Assembly: GCF_938040765.1 (NCBI RefSeq)
Contig: NZ_CALIAA010000267.1
Span: 1 to 26,081, forward strand
DNA length: 26,081 bases
DNA from: an uncultured Fretibacterium sp.
GTDB lineage: Bacteria; Synergistota; Synergistia; Synergistales; Aminobacteriaceae
Direction of reading: 5' to 3'
This document shows, piece by piece, positions 7,516 through 15,136 of the stretch. A program made the position numbers and the translations under genes. Each line of letters starts with the position of its first letter. Within the stretch, counting starts at the first letter, position 1. The notes beneath the pieces were generated by a model. The model worked only from the letters and a program-made list of their open reading frames with translations, made no database searches and was not told the DNA's origin.

Positions 7516-9597
7516 ATGAAAAAAGGATCTGCGGGCAGAAGTCTTTTGCTTTTTGTTTTTCGAATCCTTGACCAGGACGGTCGAAAGGTTGTGTTCCGTT
7601 TGGTGACACCCCGTTCCAATCCGGTCTCCGGAAGAACTGCCGGCGCTGCGTTGAACGCGCCCGTGCCCCTCGTGCCCCCGGCGCTGCTGATCCCCCTGTG
7701 GTTCGCCGCTCTGGCGCTCCCGAACCTGGTCTACTCCGGCGTGTCCTTTTACGATACCCTGCACATCATGAAGTGGACGGTCACGGGCGTGCCCATCGCC
7801 ATCGCGCTCCTCGTCGCGGGGGCGCGGCTGGTCCTGTACGGGCGGGACCGGATCCGCTTCGAGGTCGACCTCTTCGGCGCGCTCTGGGCTGTGCTCCTGC
7901 TCTACTGCGTCGCGCAGCCCGTATGGGTCCGCATCTCCTCCTTCACGACGCTCGTGCACGAGCTGGTCTGCTTTGCGGCGGTCTGGGCCTTCTACGTCCT
8001 CTCGATGGCCTCCTTCCCCAACCGGGCGATACGGCCGCTCCTCTGGCTGGCCAACATCAATGCGGCGCTCAACGTCCTGTTCGCCGAGCTCCAGATCCGG
8101 AACCTCAACGACCTGGCTTTCCTGAGGGACATCCCGGTCCTCGGCGGCCTGTCCGGCCTCGGCTCCCTGATCCTGCCGACGCCCTACAACTACATCGGCA
8201 ATACCGCCCAGCAGAACATGTTCGGGCTGTGGATGGCGATTTGCGTCATGAGCTCGGTCTACCTCTACATCGCCTACGCGTCGACGCCGGACGGAAAACG
8301 GCGGCATCCCGCCGTGACCGCCCTCAACCTCCTGCTGATGGCGGTGAACATCTGGGGGCTCTGGAACAGCACCAGCCGGTCGGGGATCCTCTCCCTGTTG
8401 GTGGGGCTGTCCGTTCTGGGGCTGGTCGTCCTGGTCCACTTCGGCAGGGATTACGCCAGGCGCCTGGGGGCGGTGATCCTGCTCTTCGCCGCGGTCCTCG
8501 GGGGGGCGATGCTCATGAACCGGGAGCGCGCCGCCGAGCTGGTGGCCAAGACGGTGGACATGGTGCAGGACGCCGGGACGGTCGGGGGGCGACGCGGGAT
8601 CTGGACGACCTCCTGGACGATGTTCAAACAGCATCCCCAGGGCGTCGGGGTGGGGCAGTTCAAGTGGCACTACCTCGAAGCTCAGCGCGAGGCGTTCAAG
8701 ACCCACGACTACAATTGGCAGTACACGCACTGGGCCCACAACGAGTTCCTGCAGTGGTTCTGCGAGGCGGGCGTCGCAGGGGGCGCCGTGCTCCTCCTGA
8801 TGTTCGGGCTGTGGTTCTTCACCTTCTTCGGCAAGGTGTTCCGCAGGGATCTTCTCTCCCCGGAGGTCATCTGGGGCTGTGCGCTCGTGGCCCTGATCCT
8901 GTTCAACGCGCTCTGGACGCGGCCGTTCCACCGGATCGAGAACACCCTGTGGCTGGCGTTGGCCTTCGCCGTCACCAACCGGGAGGTCCTGAAGGGGCGT
9001 CTGGGCTGGAGGGCGTCCTTCTCCAGCGGCTTCACGAAGCTGCTCGGCGTATCCTTCGTGGCGGCGTCCCTGGTAGGGCTGATCTACCTGGGGAGCGGCA
9101 TCGAGGGGAACCTTCTGCTGCGTCAGGCGCTCTCCACCCGGTCCGCGACGGTGCAGCGCGGCCTGCTGGAGCGGGCGGCACGGCACCCGATGGTTCGTGA
9201 GGAGGCATTGAAGAACCTGGGCTACCATTACTTTCAGGTGGGGGAGCAGACGAACGACGTCCAGACGATGGTCCAAGGATTCAGCCTGTTGTGGCAGCAC
9301 TTCCTGAGGGAGCCCCACACCGAGGACCTGAGCGCCCTGCTGCAATGGGCGCAGCGATTCCAGCAGGTCGAGACCCTGAAGGAGCTGGTCAGCTACCTCA
9401 AGCCTGGGACCTATCGCCTGGAGACGCAGAAAGGGGTGCAGGACAGCCAGGGCAGAACCGTGGATGCGGTGGTGATGGTTCCCGTCCAGAGCTCGGGCGG
9501 CATGCACGTCGCCTCGCCGGAGGAGCCCGAGGCGTCCCCCGAATCCGGGGCCACGGGGACCCCGGCCCTGTCGGACGAGGAGCCCGTCTCCCGCTAG
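7516..9597 (+). CDS. O-antigen ligase-like (Wzy_C type) membrane protein, possible protein O-glycosyltransferase
   Basis: Polytopic inner membrane protein of 693 residues with about 10-12 hydrophobic segments between residues 50 and 535. The central GVGVGQFKWHYLEAQ followed by WAHNEFLQWFCEAGVAGG is the conserved periplasmic loop of the Wzy_C/WaaL/PglL superfamily (G-x-G...HN-x-x-L-Q...E-x-G). These enzymes transfer lipid-linked glycans to lipid A, to a growing polymer or to proteins such as pilins. A soluble C-terminal part of about 160 residues follows. It stands first in the type II secretion operon, seven bases before gspJ, so glycosylation of a pseudopilin is a reasonable inference but not proven. 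ATG 7516 has no good ribosome site; GTG 7603, closer to the first membrane segment, is an alternative. A weak AT-rich -10-like TAAAAT lies at 7454. Confidence 0.78.
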   Translation: MKKGSAGRSLLLFVFRILDQDGRKVVFRLVTPRSNPVSGRTAGAALNAPVPLVPPALLIPLWFAALALPNLVYSGVSFYDTLHIMKWTVTGVPIAIALLVAGARLVLYGRDRIRFEVDLFGALWAVLLLYCVAQPVWVRISSFTTLVHELVCFAAVWAFYVLSMASFPNRAIRPLLWLANINAALNVLFAELQIRNLNDLAFLRDIPVLGGLSGLGSLILPTPYNYIGNTAQQNMFGLWMAICVMSSVYLYIAYASTPDGKRRHPAVTALNLLLMAVNIWGLWNSTSRSGILSLLVGLSVLGLVVLVHFGRDYARRLGAVILLFAAVLGGAMLMNRERAAELVAKTVDMVQDAGTVGGRRGIWTTSWTMFKQHPQGVGVGQFKWHYLEAQREAFKTHDYNWQYTHWAHNEFLQWFCEAGVAGGAVLLLMFGLWFFTFFGKVFRRDLLSPEVIWGCALVALILFNALWTRPFHRIENTLWLALAFAVTNREVLKGRLGWRASFSSGFTKLLGVSFVAASLVGLIYLGSGIEGNLLLRQALSTRSATVQRGLLERAARHPMVREEALKNLGYHYFQVGEQTNDVQTMVQGFSLLWQHFLREPHTEDLSALLQWAQRFQQVETLKELVSYLKPGTYRLETQKGVQDSQGRTVDAVVMVPVQSSGGMHVASPEEPEASPESGATGTPALSDEEPVSR

Positions 9598-9603
9598 CGG
9601 GGG

Positions 9604-10212
9604 TTGAAAATTTTGGGGCGGAGGGGCTTCACGCTCATAGAGATCCTCGTCGTCGTTCTGCTGGCCGGGATGGTGACGACGCTGGCCCTGGCCCCGGTGG
9701 TGTTCACGGTCCGGCGCGTCGTCGAGACCCAGGCCGACTACTCCGACGCCGGGGCGCTCGAGCGCACGCTCGCCTTCATCGGAAAGGACGCCGCGGCCGC
9801 CCTGCGGCTGGCGCCCATTGCGGTGAAGGTGGAGGATCACCGTGCCCTGGGGGGCGCGGAGGACGACGCGCTTCTCGTGGCGAGCACCGCGCCGGCAAAG
9901 CAGAACCTCCCGGCGGGCTGCCTGGTCTACAGGATCGACCGCGGCGGTCCGATGCGCGGGGATACCCCGCCCGGCCTGTACCGCTGGCTGCTGCCGGGGG
10001 AGGACATCGCCAAGATCGACGCCGCGAAGCTGCGGGGCGAGACGGGGCAGCTGGTCCTGCCCGGCGTGACGGCCTTCGGTGTGGAGGCGGTCGTCGAATC
10101 GGAGCGGAAGGAAGAGTACGAGGGAGAGCTTCCCGCGGGGCTGGTCGTGACCATCGCCAGGGGCAAGGACAAGGATGAGGAGCGGCTCGAACATGTTTTC
10201 GTGTACCCGTAG
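9604..10212 (+). CDS. gspJ: Type II secretion minor pseudopilin, GspJ-like
   Basis: A 202-residue protein with a class III prepilin leader: MKILGRRG followed by FTLIEILVVVLLAG. Prepilin peptidase should cut after Gly8; Glu at mature position 5 is present. The hydrophobic helix (residues 9-33) anchors it in the membrane and packs in the pseudopilus. The remainder is a globular periplasmic domain with no cysteines apart from CLVY. Size and place just before gspK suggest GspJ, a tip component with GspI and GspK. The start is TTG 9604, seven bases after the preceding stop, with only a G-rich stretch as ribosome site. The stop overlaps the first arm of the hairpin array at 10211. Confidence 0.75.
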   Translation: MKILGRRGFTLIEILVVVLLAGMVTTLALAPVVFTVRRVVETQADYSDAGALERTLAFIGKDAAAALRLAPIAVKVEDHRALGGAEDDALLVASTAPAKQNLPAGCLVYRIDRGGPMRGDTPPGLYRWLLPGEDIAKIDAAKLRGETGQLVLPGVTAFGVEAVVESERKEEYEGELPAGLVVTIARGKDKDEERLEHVFVYP

Positions 10213-10398
10213 GGCTTCGAGGCTTTGCTCTGAAGCCCTGTCGGGGGGCGCTGCCCCCCACCTCCCCCGGCCGGGGAACAAGTCCCCCGGCGCCCCCATT
10301 GACCGTTCCTGCAGGGGGACATTGCCCCCCTGCGGGAACGGTATGAAGGGTTCCCAGGGAGCTCGCTCCCTGGGCGGGGTTCAGGGGCGGAGCCCCTG
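10211..10398. repeat. Array of six consecutive hairpins between gspJ and gspK
   Basis: Six palindromes follow one another. (1) AGGGCTTC/GAAGCCCT, 10211-10239. (2) GGGGGGC-GCT-GCCCCCC, 10243-10259. (3) CCCCGGCCGGGG, 10265-10276, which can also pair with CCCCGG at 10285-10290. (4) A 17-bp stem with one T.G pair and a 7-base loop, 10302-10342. (5) CCCAGGGAGC-TC-GCTCCCTGGG, 10353-10374. (6) CAGGGGC-GGA-GCCCCTG, 10382-10398. The last unit resembles the hairpin at 25061-25075 in opposite orientation. This looks like an inserted palindromic repeat element rather than ordinary operon spacing. No T-tract follows any stem, so a simple terminator is unlikely. Confidence 0.8.
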
Positions 10399-11317
10399 GC
10401 AGGGTTCTGGGCTCGTCGGAGCGCGGCGGCGGGGGTTCGTGCTGATCTCGGTCCTGATGCTGGGGGTCCTGCTCATCTCGTGCGCTTCGGCCTTTGCATG
10501 GTTCGTCCGTCTCCAGGTCCGCAGCGCCCTCAGGGAGCGCGTCGCGCTGACGAACCGCAGCATGGCGCAGGTGCTCACGGCCTCCGTGATCGGTGCGGTC
10601 TCCAAGCTGTCCGGGGAGACCGATGCGGACAGCCCGCTTCAGGAGTGGTACAAGCCGTTCATCCTGCCCGCGGACGACATGGGGCTCTGGGCGGTTCGGG
10701 TGCTGCCGCTCGACGACAAGATCCCTGTCCGCAGCCTCTTCCTGCCGGACAAGAACACCGTCCGGGGCGAGATGAAGCGTCCCTGGGAGGACCTCTGGCA
10801 GCGGATGGGACGCCGGGAGCTGGCCGTCCTGACTCTGGACTTCATGGACGCGAACGACAAGGCCCGGGTCGGCGGCGCGGAGCGCGGGAGCTTCATCAAC
10901 CGCTCGCCGCTCGACATCTCGGAGTTCCTGCTGTTGGAGGAGGTGACCCCCGAGCTCCTCGACGGCGTCCCCGGGCGTCCGGGGCTGGCCGACTTCTGCA
11001 CGGTCTGGAGCGGGGGCAAGGTCAACCTGAACGTCGCGCCGCAACGGGTCCTGGAGCTCCTGCCCGGACTGGACGCCTCGCTGGCGGACCGGGTGACGGA
11101 GTACCGGAGGCGGAACATCATCAGGAGCCTGAACGATCTGCAGAAGATCCCGGGCCTCTCCCCGAAGGTCTCCACGATGCTGACCAACGTCGCGGGCTGC
11201 AAGAGCCGCTATTTCTCGCTCCATATAGAGTTCCTGGAGGAGTCCGCGGGAGGGACGGCCTTCGACATCGTCTTCGACAGGTCGGACGAAAGAATCGTCC
11301 GTTGGGAGGAGTTATGA
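10343..11317 (+). CDS. gspK: Type II secretion minor pseudopilin GspK
   Basis: GspK caps the pseudopilus tip in type II secretion. The recognisable part begins at ARRRG followed by FVLISVLMLGVLLISC, a prepilin cleavage site and helix with Ser, not Glu, at mature position 5; GspK is the pseudopilin known to lack that Glu. The large periplasmic domain includes KVNLNVAPQRVLELLPGL and a helix-hairpin-helix-like LNDLQKIPGLSPK, both GspK hallmarks. ATG 10343 gives 324 residues with a leader of about 31, encoded partly inside the palindromic array. No better ATG, GTG or TTG occurs in frame before the helix, and no ribosome site is seen, so the true start is uncertain. The stop overlaps the gspL start (ATGA). 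Confidence 0.82.
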   Translation: MKGSQGARSLGGVQGRSPWQGSGLVGARRRGFVLISVLMLGVLLISCASAFAWFVRLQVRSALRERVALTNRSMAQVLTASVIGAVSKLSGETDADSPLQEWYKPFILPADDMGLWAVRVLPLDDKIPVRSLFLPDKNTVRGEMKRPWEDLWQRMGRRELAVLTLDFMDANDKARVGGAERGSFINRSPLDISEFLLLEEVTPELLDGVPGRPGLADFCTVWSGGKVNLNVAPQRVLELLPGLDASLADRVTEYRRRNIIRSLNDLQKIPGLSPKVSTMLTNVAGCKSRYFSLHIEFLEESAGGTAFDIVFDRSDERIVRWEEL

Positions 11318-12504
11318 ACGTGATTCTGAAAGGGACCTCCGATCTCGAGAACATCGACCTCCATCGCGTGGCGGGGGGTGCGCTGCGGCGCGTCTCCGCC
11401 GCGCCCCCGTCCCGCCGCGTCCGGCGGGCCGCGGTCCTCGTCCCGATGCGCTCGCTCTCCGTCTCGCCCTTCTCGTTTCCGTTTGGAAGCGTGATGCGGG
11501 TCCGGGAGGCGCTGCGGCTTCAGACCCTGCCCTTTTTGTCCTGCGCCCCGGCGGGCGGTATGGAGCTCTTTCCGACGGTGCTGGAGCGGACGCCCCGCAG
11601 CAGCAGCGGGGTGGTCTGGTATGCCTCGGCCGCGGAACTCGATTTCCCGGAGCCGCCCGACGGCCTTTCGGCGCTCGTCTGGCCCGCGCCCCTGCCCCTC
11701 GTCTCGCAGGTCGGCGGCACGGGCGTGACCCTCTGGGCGGACGAGGAGAACCTCTGTTCCCTGCTGTGGAGCGAAGGGCGCCCCGTGCTCTGCCGCTGGC
11801 GTTCCCGGTCCGCGGGAAGCGCGGAGTCCGAGTTTGCCTGGTATGACCGCTATTGCCGGGCCCAGGAGCTGGAGAGGGGCGCTTCCTTCGCCCTGGACGC
11901 GACGGATCCGGGGAGCCTGGAGGCCCTGGGCGGGATCGTCCGGGAGAGCCTGGCCCGCTATCCGTGGATCGGGACGGTGAACCTGTCCCGAACGGCCCTG
12001 GAGGGGGCGGTGGGGCTCGAGCGGTCCGTTCGTCTCCTGACCCGCGTGGCCGGGTGGGCCCTTCTTCTGGGCATGCTGGTGCTGACGGGGGGCGTTCTGA
12101 AGTGGCATCAGGCCCGGGGCGGCGCCGAGGCGGCGCGCCTGCGCTCGGAGGCCCTGTATCGGGAGGCGTTCGACGCCGAACGGACGGGACGGATCGCGAA
12201 CCCCGTCACGCTGGCGCGCGACCGCATCGCCGAGCTGCGGGGAAACGACGCGGAGGGACGGAGCCTGGAGGACGCCCTGGCGGAGCTCGGGTCCGTCTTC
12301 TCGGAGAACCCCAGCATGGACGTGACCCTCGACGTGCTGCGCTATAATGCGGAGGGCCTGGACTGCACCGGTTCGGCCCCGGACATGAGCACCGTGCTGA
12401 CCTTCCGCAAGGCCTGGGAGGGCCGGGCGGCCCTGTCGCAGCTGGACAATACGCAAAGCGTCCCCGGCCTGGGGTATCGCTTCGACCTCAGGGTGCGATG
12501 GTGA
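11314..12504 (+). CDS. gspL: Type II secretion assembly platform protein GspL-like
   Basis: A 396-residue bitopic protein. Residues 1-243 form a cytoplasmic domain of the GspL/PilM actin-like type (low sequence conservation). Residues about 245-266 (VAGWALLLGMLVLTGGVLKW) are the membrane segment. A coiled helix (RGGAEAARLRSEALYREAF) and a small periplasmic ferredoxin-like domain follow. By family knowledge GspL recruits the GspE ATPase to the membrane and pairs with GspM. ATG 11314 lies just behind GGGAGGAG and overlaps the gspK stop. The identification leans on topology and neighbours because GspL sequences vary widely. The end of the gene (GCGATGGTGA) is repeated directly after the stop. 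Confidence 0.72.
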   Translation: MNVILKGTSDLENIDLHRVAGGALRRVSAAPPSRRVRRAAVLVPMRSLSVSPFSFPFGSVMRVREALRLQTLPFLSCAPAGGMELFPTVLERTPRSSSGVVWYASAAELDFPEPPDGLSALVWPAPLPLVSQVGGTGVTLWADEENLCSLLWSEGRPVLCRWRSRSAGSAESEFAWYDRYCRAQELERGASFALDATDPGSLEALGGIVRESLARYPWIGTVNLSRTALEGAVGLERSVRLLTRVAGWALLLGMLVLTGGVLKWHQARGGAEAARLRSEALYREAFDAERTGRIANPVTLARDRIAELRGNDAEGRSLEDALAELGSVFSENPSMDVTLDVLRYNAEGLDCTGSAPDMSTVLTFRKAWEGRAALSQLDNTQSVPGLGYRFDLRVRW

Positions 12505-12555
12505 GGGCGCGATGGTGAAGGATAGGATGGACGAGATGGCAGCGGCGGTGGAAGC

Positions 12556-13101
12556 ATGACGTTCAAGACGTGGAATTTCGATGTGGGGCTCGGCGCCGCC
12601 CGTTCGGTCGTCCGGGGCGAGGTCGCCGGGTCGGTTCGGCTTGTGGCCTTCGTCCTTCTGGCGCTGGCCGTGTGGGTGGCCGTCTCGTGGACGGCGGATT
12701 GGACGGCCGCGTCGGCCTCGAGCCTCGCCGTTCAGGAGGGGCGCTACCGGACCCTCGTGGCCCTGGCCGAGGAGTATCGGGCTCTGGCGCCCGCAGCGGG
12801 GTCGGGGACGGAGGCCGTCGACGTGCCGACCGTCTTCACCCAGGTCTCCGAGCGCATGTCGCTGGGCAGCCGGGTGAACCGGATCGCGCCCGACGGCAGG
12901 AACCAGTCGATCGAGGTGAACCGGCTCTATGCGGAGGAGCTGACGGAGCTGGTGCGGGAGCTGTCCGCGCGCGGCGTCCATTTCCTCTCCTCGGAGATCC
13001 GGGCGCTTCCGGCCGGTCAGGAGCGCCTGTTCACGGTCTCCGCGATCATCGGGCCCCTGGGCGCCGAGGGACCGTCCGCGCGGCGGGAGCCCGACCGATG
13101 A
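12556..13101 (+). CDS. gspM: Type II secretion protein GspM-like
   Basis: A 181-residue bitopic protein. A short cytoplasmic N-terminus leads to one membrane helix at residues about 27-46 (SVRLVAFVLLALAVWVAVSW), then a helix and a small periplasmic domain (residues 90-170) with EVNRLYAEELTELVRELSARG and a following beta strand. That is the GspM/PilO layout. GspM binds GspL and stabilises the platform. It lies directly after gspL and overlaps gspN by ATGA. The 51-base gap before it is unusual for this compact operon and contains a 15-codon frame whose stop overlaps this ATG. Confidence 0.68.
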   Translation: MTFKTWNFDVGLGAARSVVRGEVAGSVRLVAFVLLALAVWVAVSWTADWTAASASSLAVQEGRYRTLVALAEEYRALAPAAGSGTEAVDVPTVFTQVSERMSLGSRVNRIAPDGRNQSIEVNRLYAEELTELVRELSARGVHFLSSEIRALPAGQERLFTVSAIIGPLGAEGPSARREPDR

Positions 13102-13700
13102 GGCTCCTGAAGCGGGCGCTCAGGGCGCTGATCCTTTTGGCGGGCTTTCTGGCGGCCCTGTGGGCCTTCATGCCGTGGCGCGAGGTCGGCTCGTTCGCCA
13201 TGGCCTTGGCGGCGTCCCGCATGGAGCGCCAGGGGATGACCCTGACCTACTCGGGCGTCGAGGATGTGCGGGGAGGCTTCTCCGTCCGGGACGTCACCCT
13301 CAGCGGATTCACGCGCTTTTCCTGCGCCTCCATGACCCTGCGGCCCGATCTCCTGGCCTCCCTGGCGCTCCTGGCCCCCGTCTGCGAGGTCGCCTTCTCG
13401 AGGGGAAGCCTGACGATGGGACAGCCGATGGCCTTCGGGGACGGGAGGTTCCTCCTCACGGCGTCCCCGACGGAGGTGTCCTTCGAGGAGCTCCGGACGG
13501 ACGGGGACTTTCGGATTCGCGGCTTTCTGACGCTCGACCTGGGGAGGATGAAGATCGGCCGGGCCGAGGCGGAGCTTCTCGTACCCGAGGCCTTCGAGGA
13601 GAACATGGAGACGCTTCGCAACTTCCTGCCCCTGGAGAAGGAGGGGGACGGCCGGTGGTTCCTGCGCCGCTCCCGGCCCGAGGGAGGGTCGGCCTCGTGA
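13098..13700 (+). CDS. gspN: Type II secretion protein GspN-like
   Basis: A 200-residue protein with an N-terminal membrane anchor at residues about 8-26 (ALRALILLAGFLAALWAFM) and a periplasmic domain. That domain has repeated beta-type patterns (TYSGVEDVRGGFSVRDVTLSGF) resembling the GspN/AsmA-like fold. GspN is an accessory, often dispensable, component of type II systems. The start overlaps the gspM stop by ATGA, and its own stop overlaps the gspC start by GTGA. I assign it by topology, the fold-like pattern and position between gspM and gspC; sequence recognition alone would be weak. Confidence 0.62.
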   Translation: MRLLKRALRALILLAGFLAALWAFMPWREVGSFAMALAASRMERQGMTLTYSGVEDVRGGFSVRDVTLSGFTRFSCASMTLRPDLLASLALLAPVCEVAFSRGSLTMGQPMAFGDGRFLLTASPTEVSFEELRTDGDFRIRGFLTLDLGRMKIGRAEAELLVPEAFEENMETLRNFLPLEKEGDGRWFLRRSRPEGGSAS

Positions 13701-14674
13701 GCGCGAATCTGTTGAACGGACTCAGGGGCGGTCTTGGCGGCGCGTGGGCGCGCCTGCGCCGGAGCGGACGCCGCGGTGCTCCTGCGGCTACCGGGCGGAC
13801 GGGGCCGGAGGGGGGAAGGCTCTATGCCCTGTGGCTGTGGGTCCTGCCCCTGCTTCTGGGCCTGGCCCTGGGCTGGCTGGCGTCGGTTTGCATCGGCATC
13901 GGCCTGGACCGATCCGGCGGGGCGAAGGGGCCCGCTCCGGACACCGCGTCCCAAGCCTCCGAGGAGACGGCGAGGCAGATGAAGCGGATGGACGGCTTCC
14001 TTGCGGCGAACCCGTTCCGCATCTCGCCGATGGTCACGGCGCCCGAGCCGGCCGCGAGGAGCGCCGACGTCGTGGTCACGGGGTCGCTGGCGACCGCCGT
14101 GCTGCGCGGCACGCTTCCCCGGGCCGGGGCGTGGCTGGAGGACAAGGGAAAGCTGAGGCTGGTGCTCGTCGGCACGAGCTTCGACGTCTACACCCTCAAG
14201 TGGGTGACCTACCGCGAGGCGGTCTTCGTCAAGGGGGAGGAGCGCGTCGTCAAGCAGCTCATCTACGGAGAGCCGGGGCTTCCCCCCGCGTCGGCCGCGC
14301 CCGCCTCGGACGCCGCTCCGGTCAACGTCCCGGTGGGCAGCGTCGTGGCGGCCAAGCCCGGGGAGCAGGAGGGGCAGGTGCCCAGCGGGCTCGTCAACGA
14401 TCTGGTGCAGAACCCGTTCGACGAGCTCAAGAAGATCCGCCTGAGGCCGATGGACGGGGAGGCGGGGCTCGAGATCCAGTGGATTCAGGAGGACAGCATC
14501 CTGAGCCAGCTGGGCGTGCGGAAGGGCGACGTGATCAAGTCCGTCAACGGCATCCCCTTCACCAACATGGGGGATATCGCGAACTCCATCAACTCCCTGA
14601 TGAACAGCGAGCGCTTCGACGTCGAGGTGACGCGGGACGGGAAGCCGACCGCGCTGCGGTACGTCGTGCACTGA
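13697..14674 (+). CDS. gspC: Type II secretion protein GspC with PDZ domain
   Basis: A 325-residue inner membrane protein that links the platform to the secretin. A cytoplasmic N-terminus of about 40 residues is followed by a membrane helix (residues 42-65, LYALWLWVLPLLLGLALGWL). Next is the periplasmic homology region (about 100-185, with VVVTGSLATAVLRGTLP), which by family knowledge contacts the secretin N0 domain. The C-terminus is a PDZ domain (about 240-325) with SILSQLGVRKGDVIKSVNGIPF and VEVTRDGKPTALRYVV. GTG 13697 follows GGGAGGG by about nine bases and overlaps the gspN stop. Confidence 0.88.
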   Translation: MSANLLNGLRGGLGGAWARLRRSGRRGAPAATGRTGPEGGRLYALWLWVLPLLLGLALGWLASVCIGIGLDRSGGAKGPAPDTASQASEETARQMKRMDGFLAANPFRISPMVTAPEPAARSADVVVTGSLATAVLRGTLPRAGAWLEDKGKLRLVLVGTSFDVYTLKWVTYREAVFVKGEERVVKQLIYGEPGLPPASAAPASDAAPVNVPVGSVVAAKPGEQEGQVPSGLVNDLVQNPFDELKKIRLRPMDGEAGLEIQWIQEDSILSQLGVRKGDVIKSVNGIPFTNMGDIANSINSLMNSERFDVEVTRDGKPTALRYVVH

Positions 14675-14689
14675 GGCGGGGCGCATCCC

Positions 14690-15028
14690 TTGGCTTCGCG
14701 CCGCGCTTTCACGCTGATGGAGGTGCTGGTCGCCGTGGCGATTGCGGGACTCGTGATCGCGGCAGGATTTCGGCTGATCGGGCTGTCGCTGCGCTCCCTG
14801 GCGGAGGTCCGTCTGGAGCGGGAGCTCGCCGTGGCGGCCCGGAGGATCTGGCTCGAGTTCCGCACGAAGGAGGACATGCCGGACAAGGGCGAGAAGGACG
14901 GGGTCTCCTGGGAGACGGAGCTCGATTCCGTGCCCGTCGTGGGCGACATGGAACTGCCCTTCAGGAGGCTTCGGGTGACTCTGCGGGGGCCCTCGATGGT
15001 CCTGTACCTGCCGCAGCAGGGACGATGA
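14690..15028 (+). CDS. gspI: Type II secretion minor pseudopilin GspI
   Basis: A short 112-residue pseudopilin. TTG 14690 gives the leader MASRRA followed by FTLMEVLVAVAIAGLVIAAG, so cleavage would follow Ala rather than Gly, which prepilin peptidases accept. Glu at mature position 5 is present. After the helix come LRSLAEVRLERELAVAARR and a short periplasmic domain. The small size and FTLMEVL motif point to GspI, which nucleates the tip with J and K. It lies between gspC and gspD instead of beside gspJ. ATG is absent at the start, and the ribosome site is weak. Confidence 0.78.
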   Translation: MASRRAFTLMEVLVAVAIAGLVIAAGFRLIGLSLRSLAEVRLERELAVAARRIWLEFRTKEDMPDKGEKDGVSWETELDSVPVVGDMELPFRRLRVTLRGPSMVLYLPQQGR

Positions 15029-15119
15029 AGATGCAGTATGGAGGATGCAGCCTGCCGTTTTTGTGGAAGGGCCGACCCGAGGACCGGCGAGCGCGGGGAC
15101 GGAGGCTTCGGATTCCGGC

Positions 15120-15126
15120 AAGGGGG
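15120..15126 (+). promoter_or_regulatory. Ribosome binding site favouring the TTG start of gspD
   Basis: AAGGGGG lies ten bases before TTG 15137, which begins directly with a signal peptide. An ATG further up (15038) would put about 33 extra Cys/Arg/Gly-rich residues in front of the signal peptide, which is implausible for a secretin. Confidence 0.5.
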
Positions 15127-15136
15127 AACGATTCTT

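Noticed and set aside
7486..10299. Minus-strand 937-codon open frame
   Set aside because: It is a shadow of the ligase and gspJ genes in GC-rich DNA: low-complexity Arg/Pro/Gln/Gly composition, no motif and no ribosome site.
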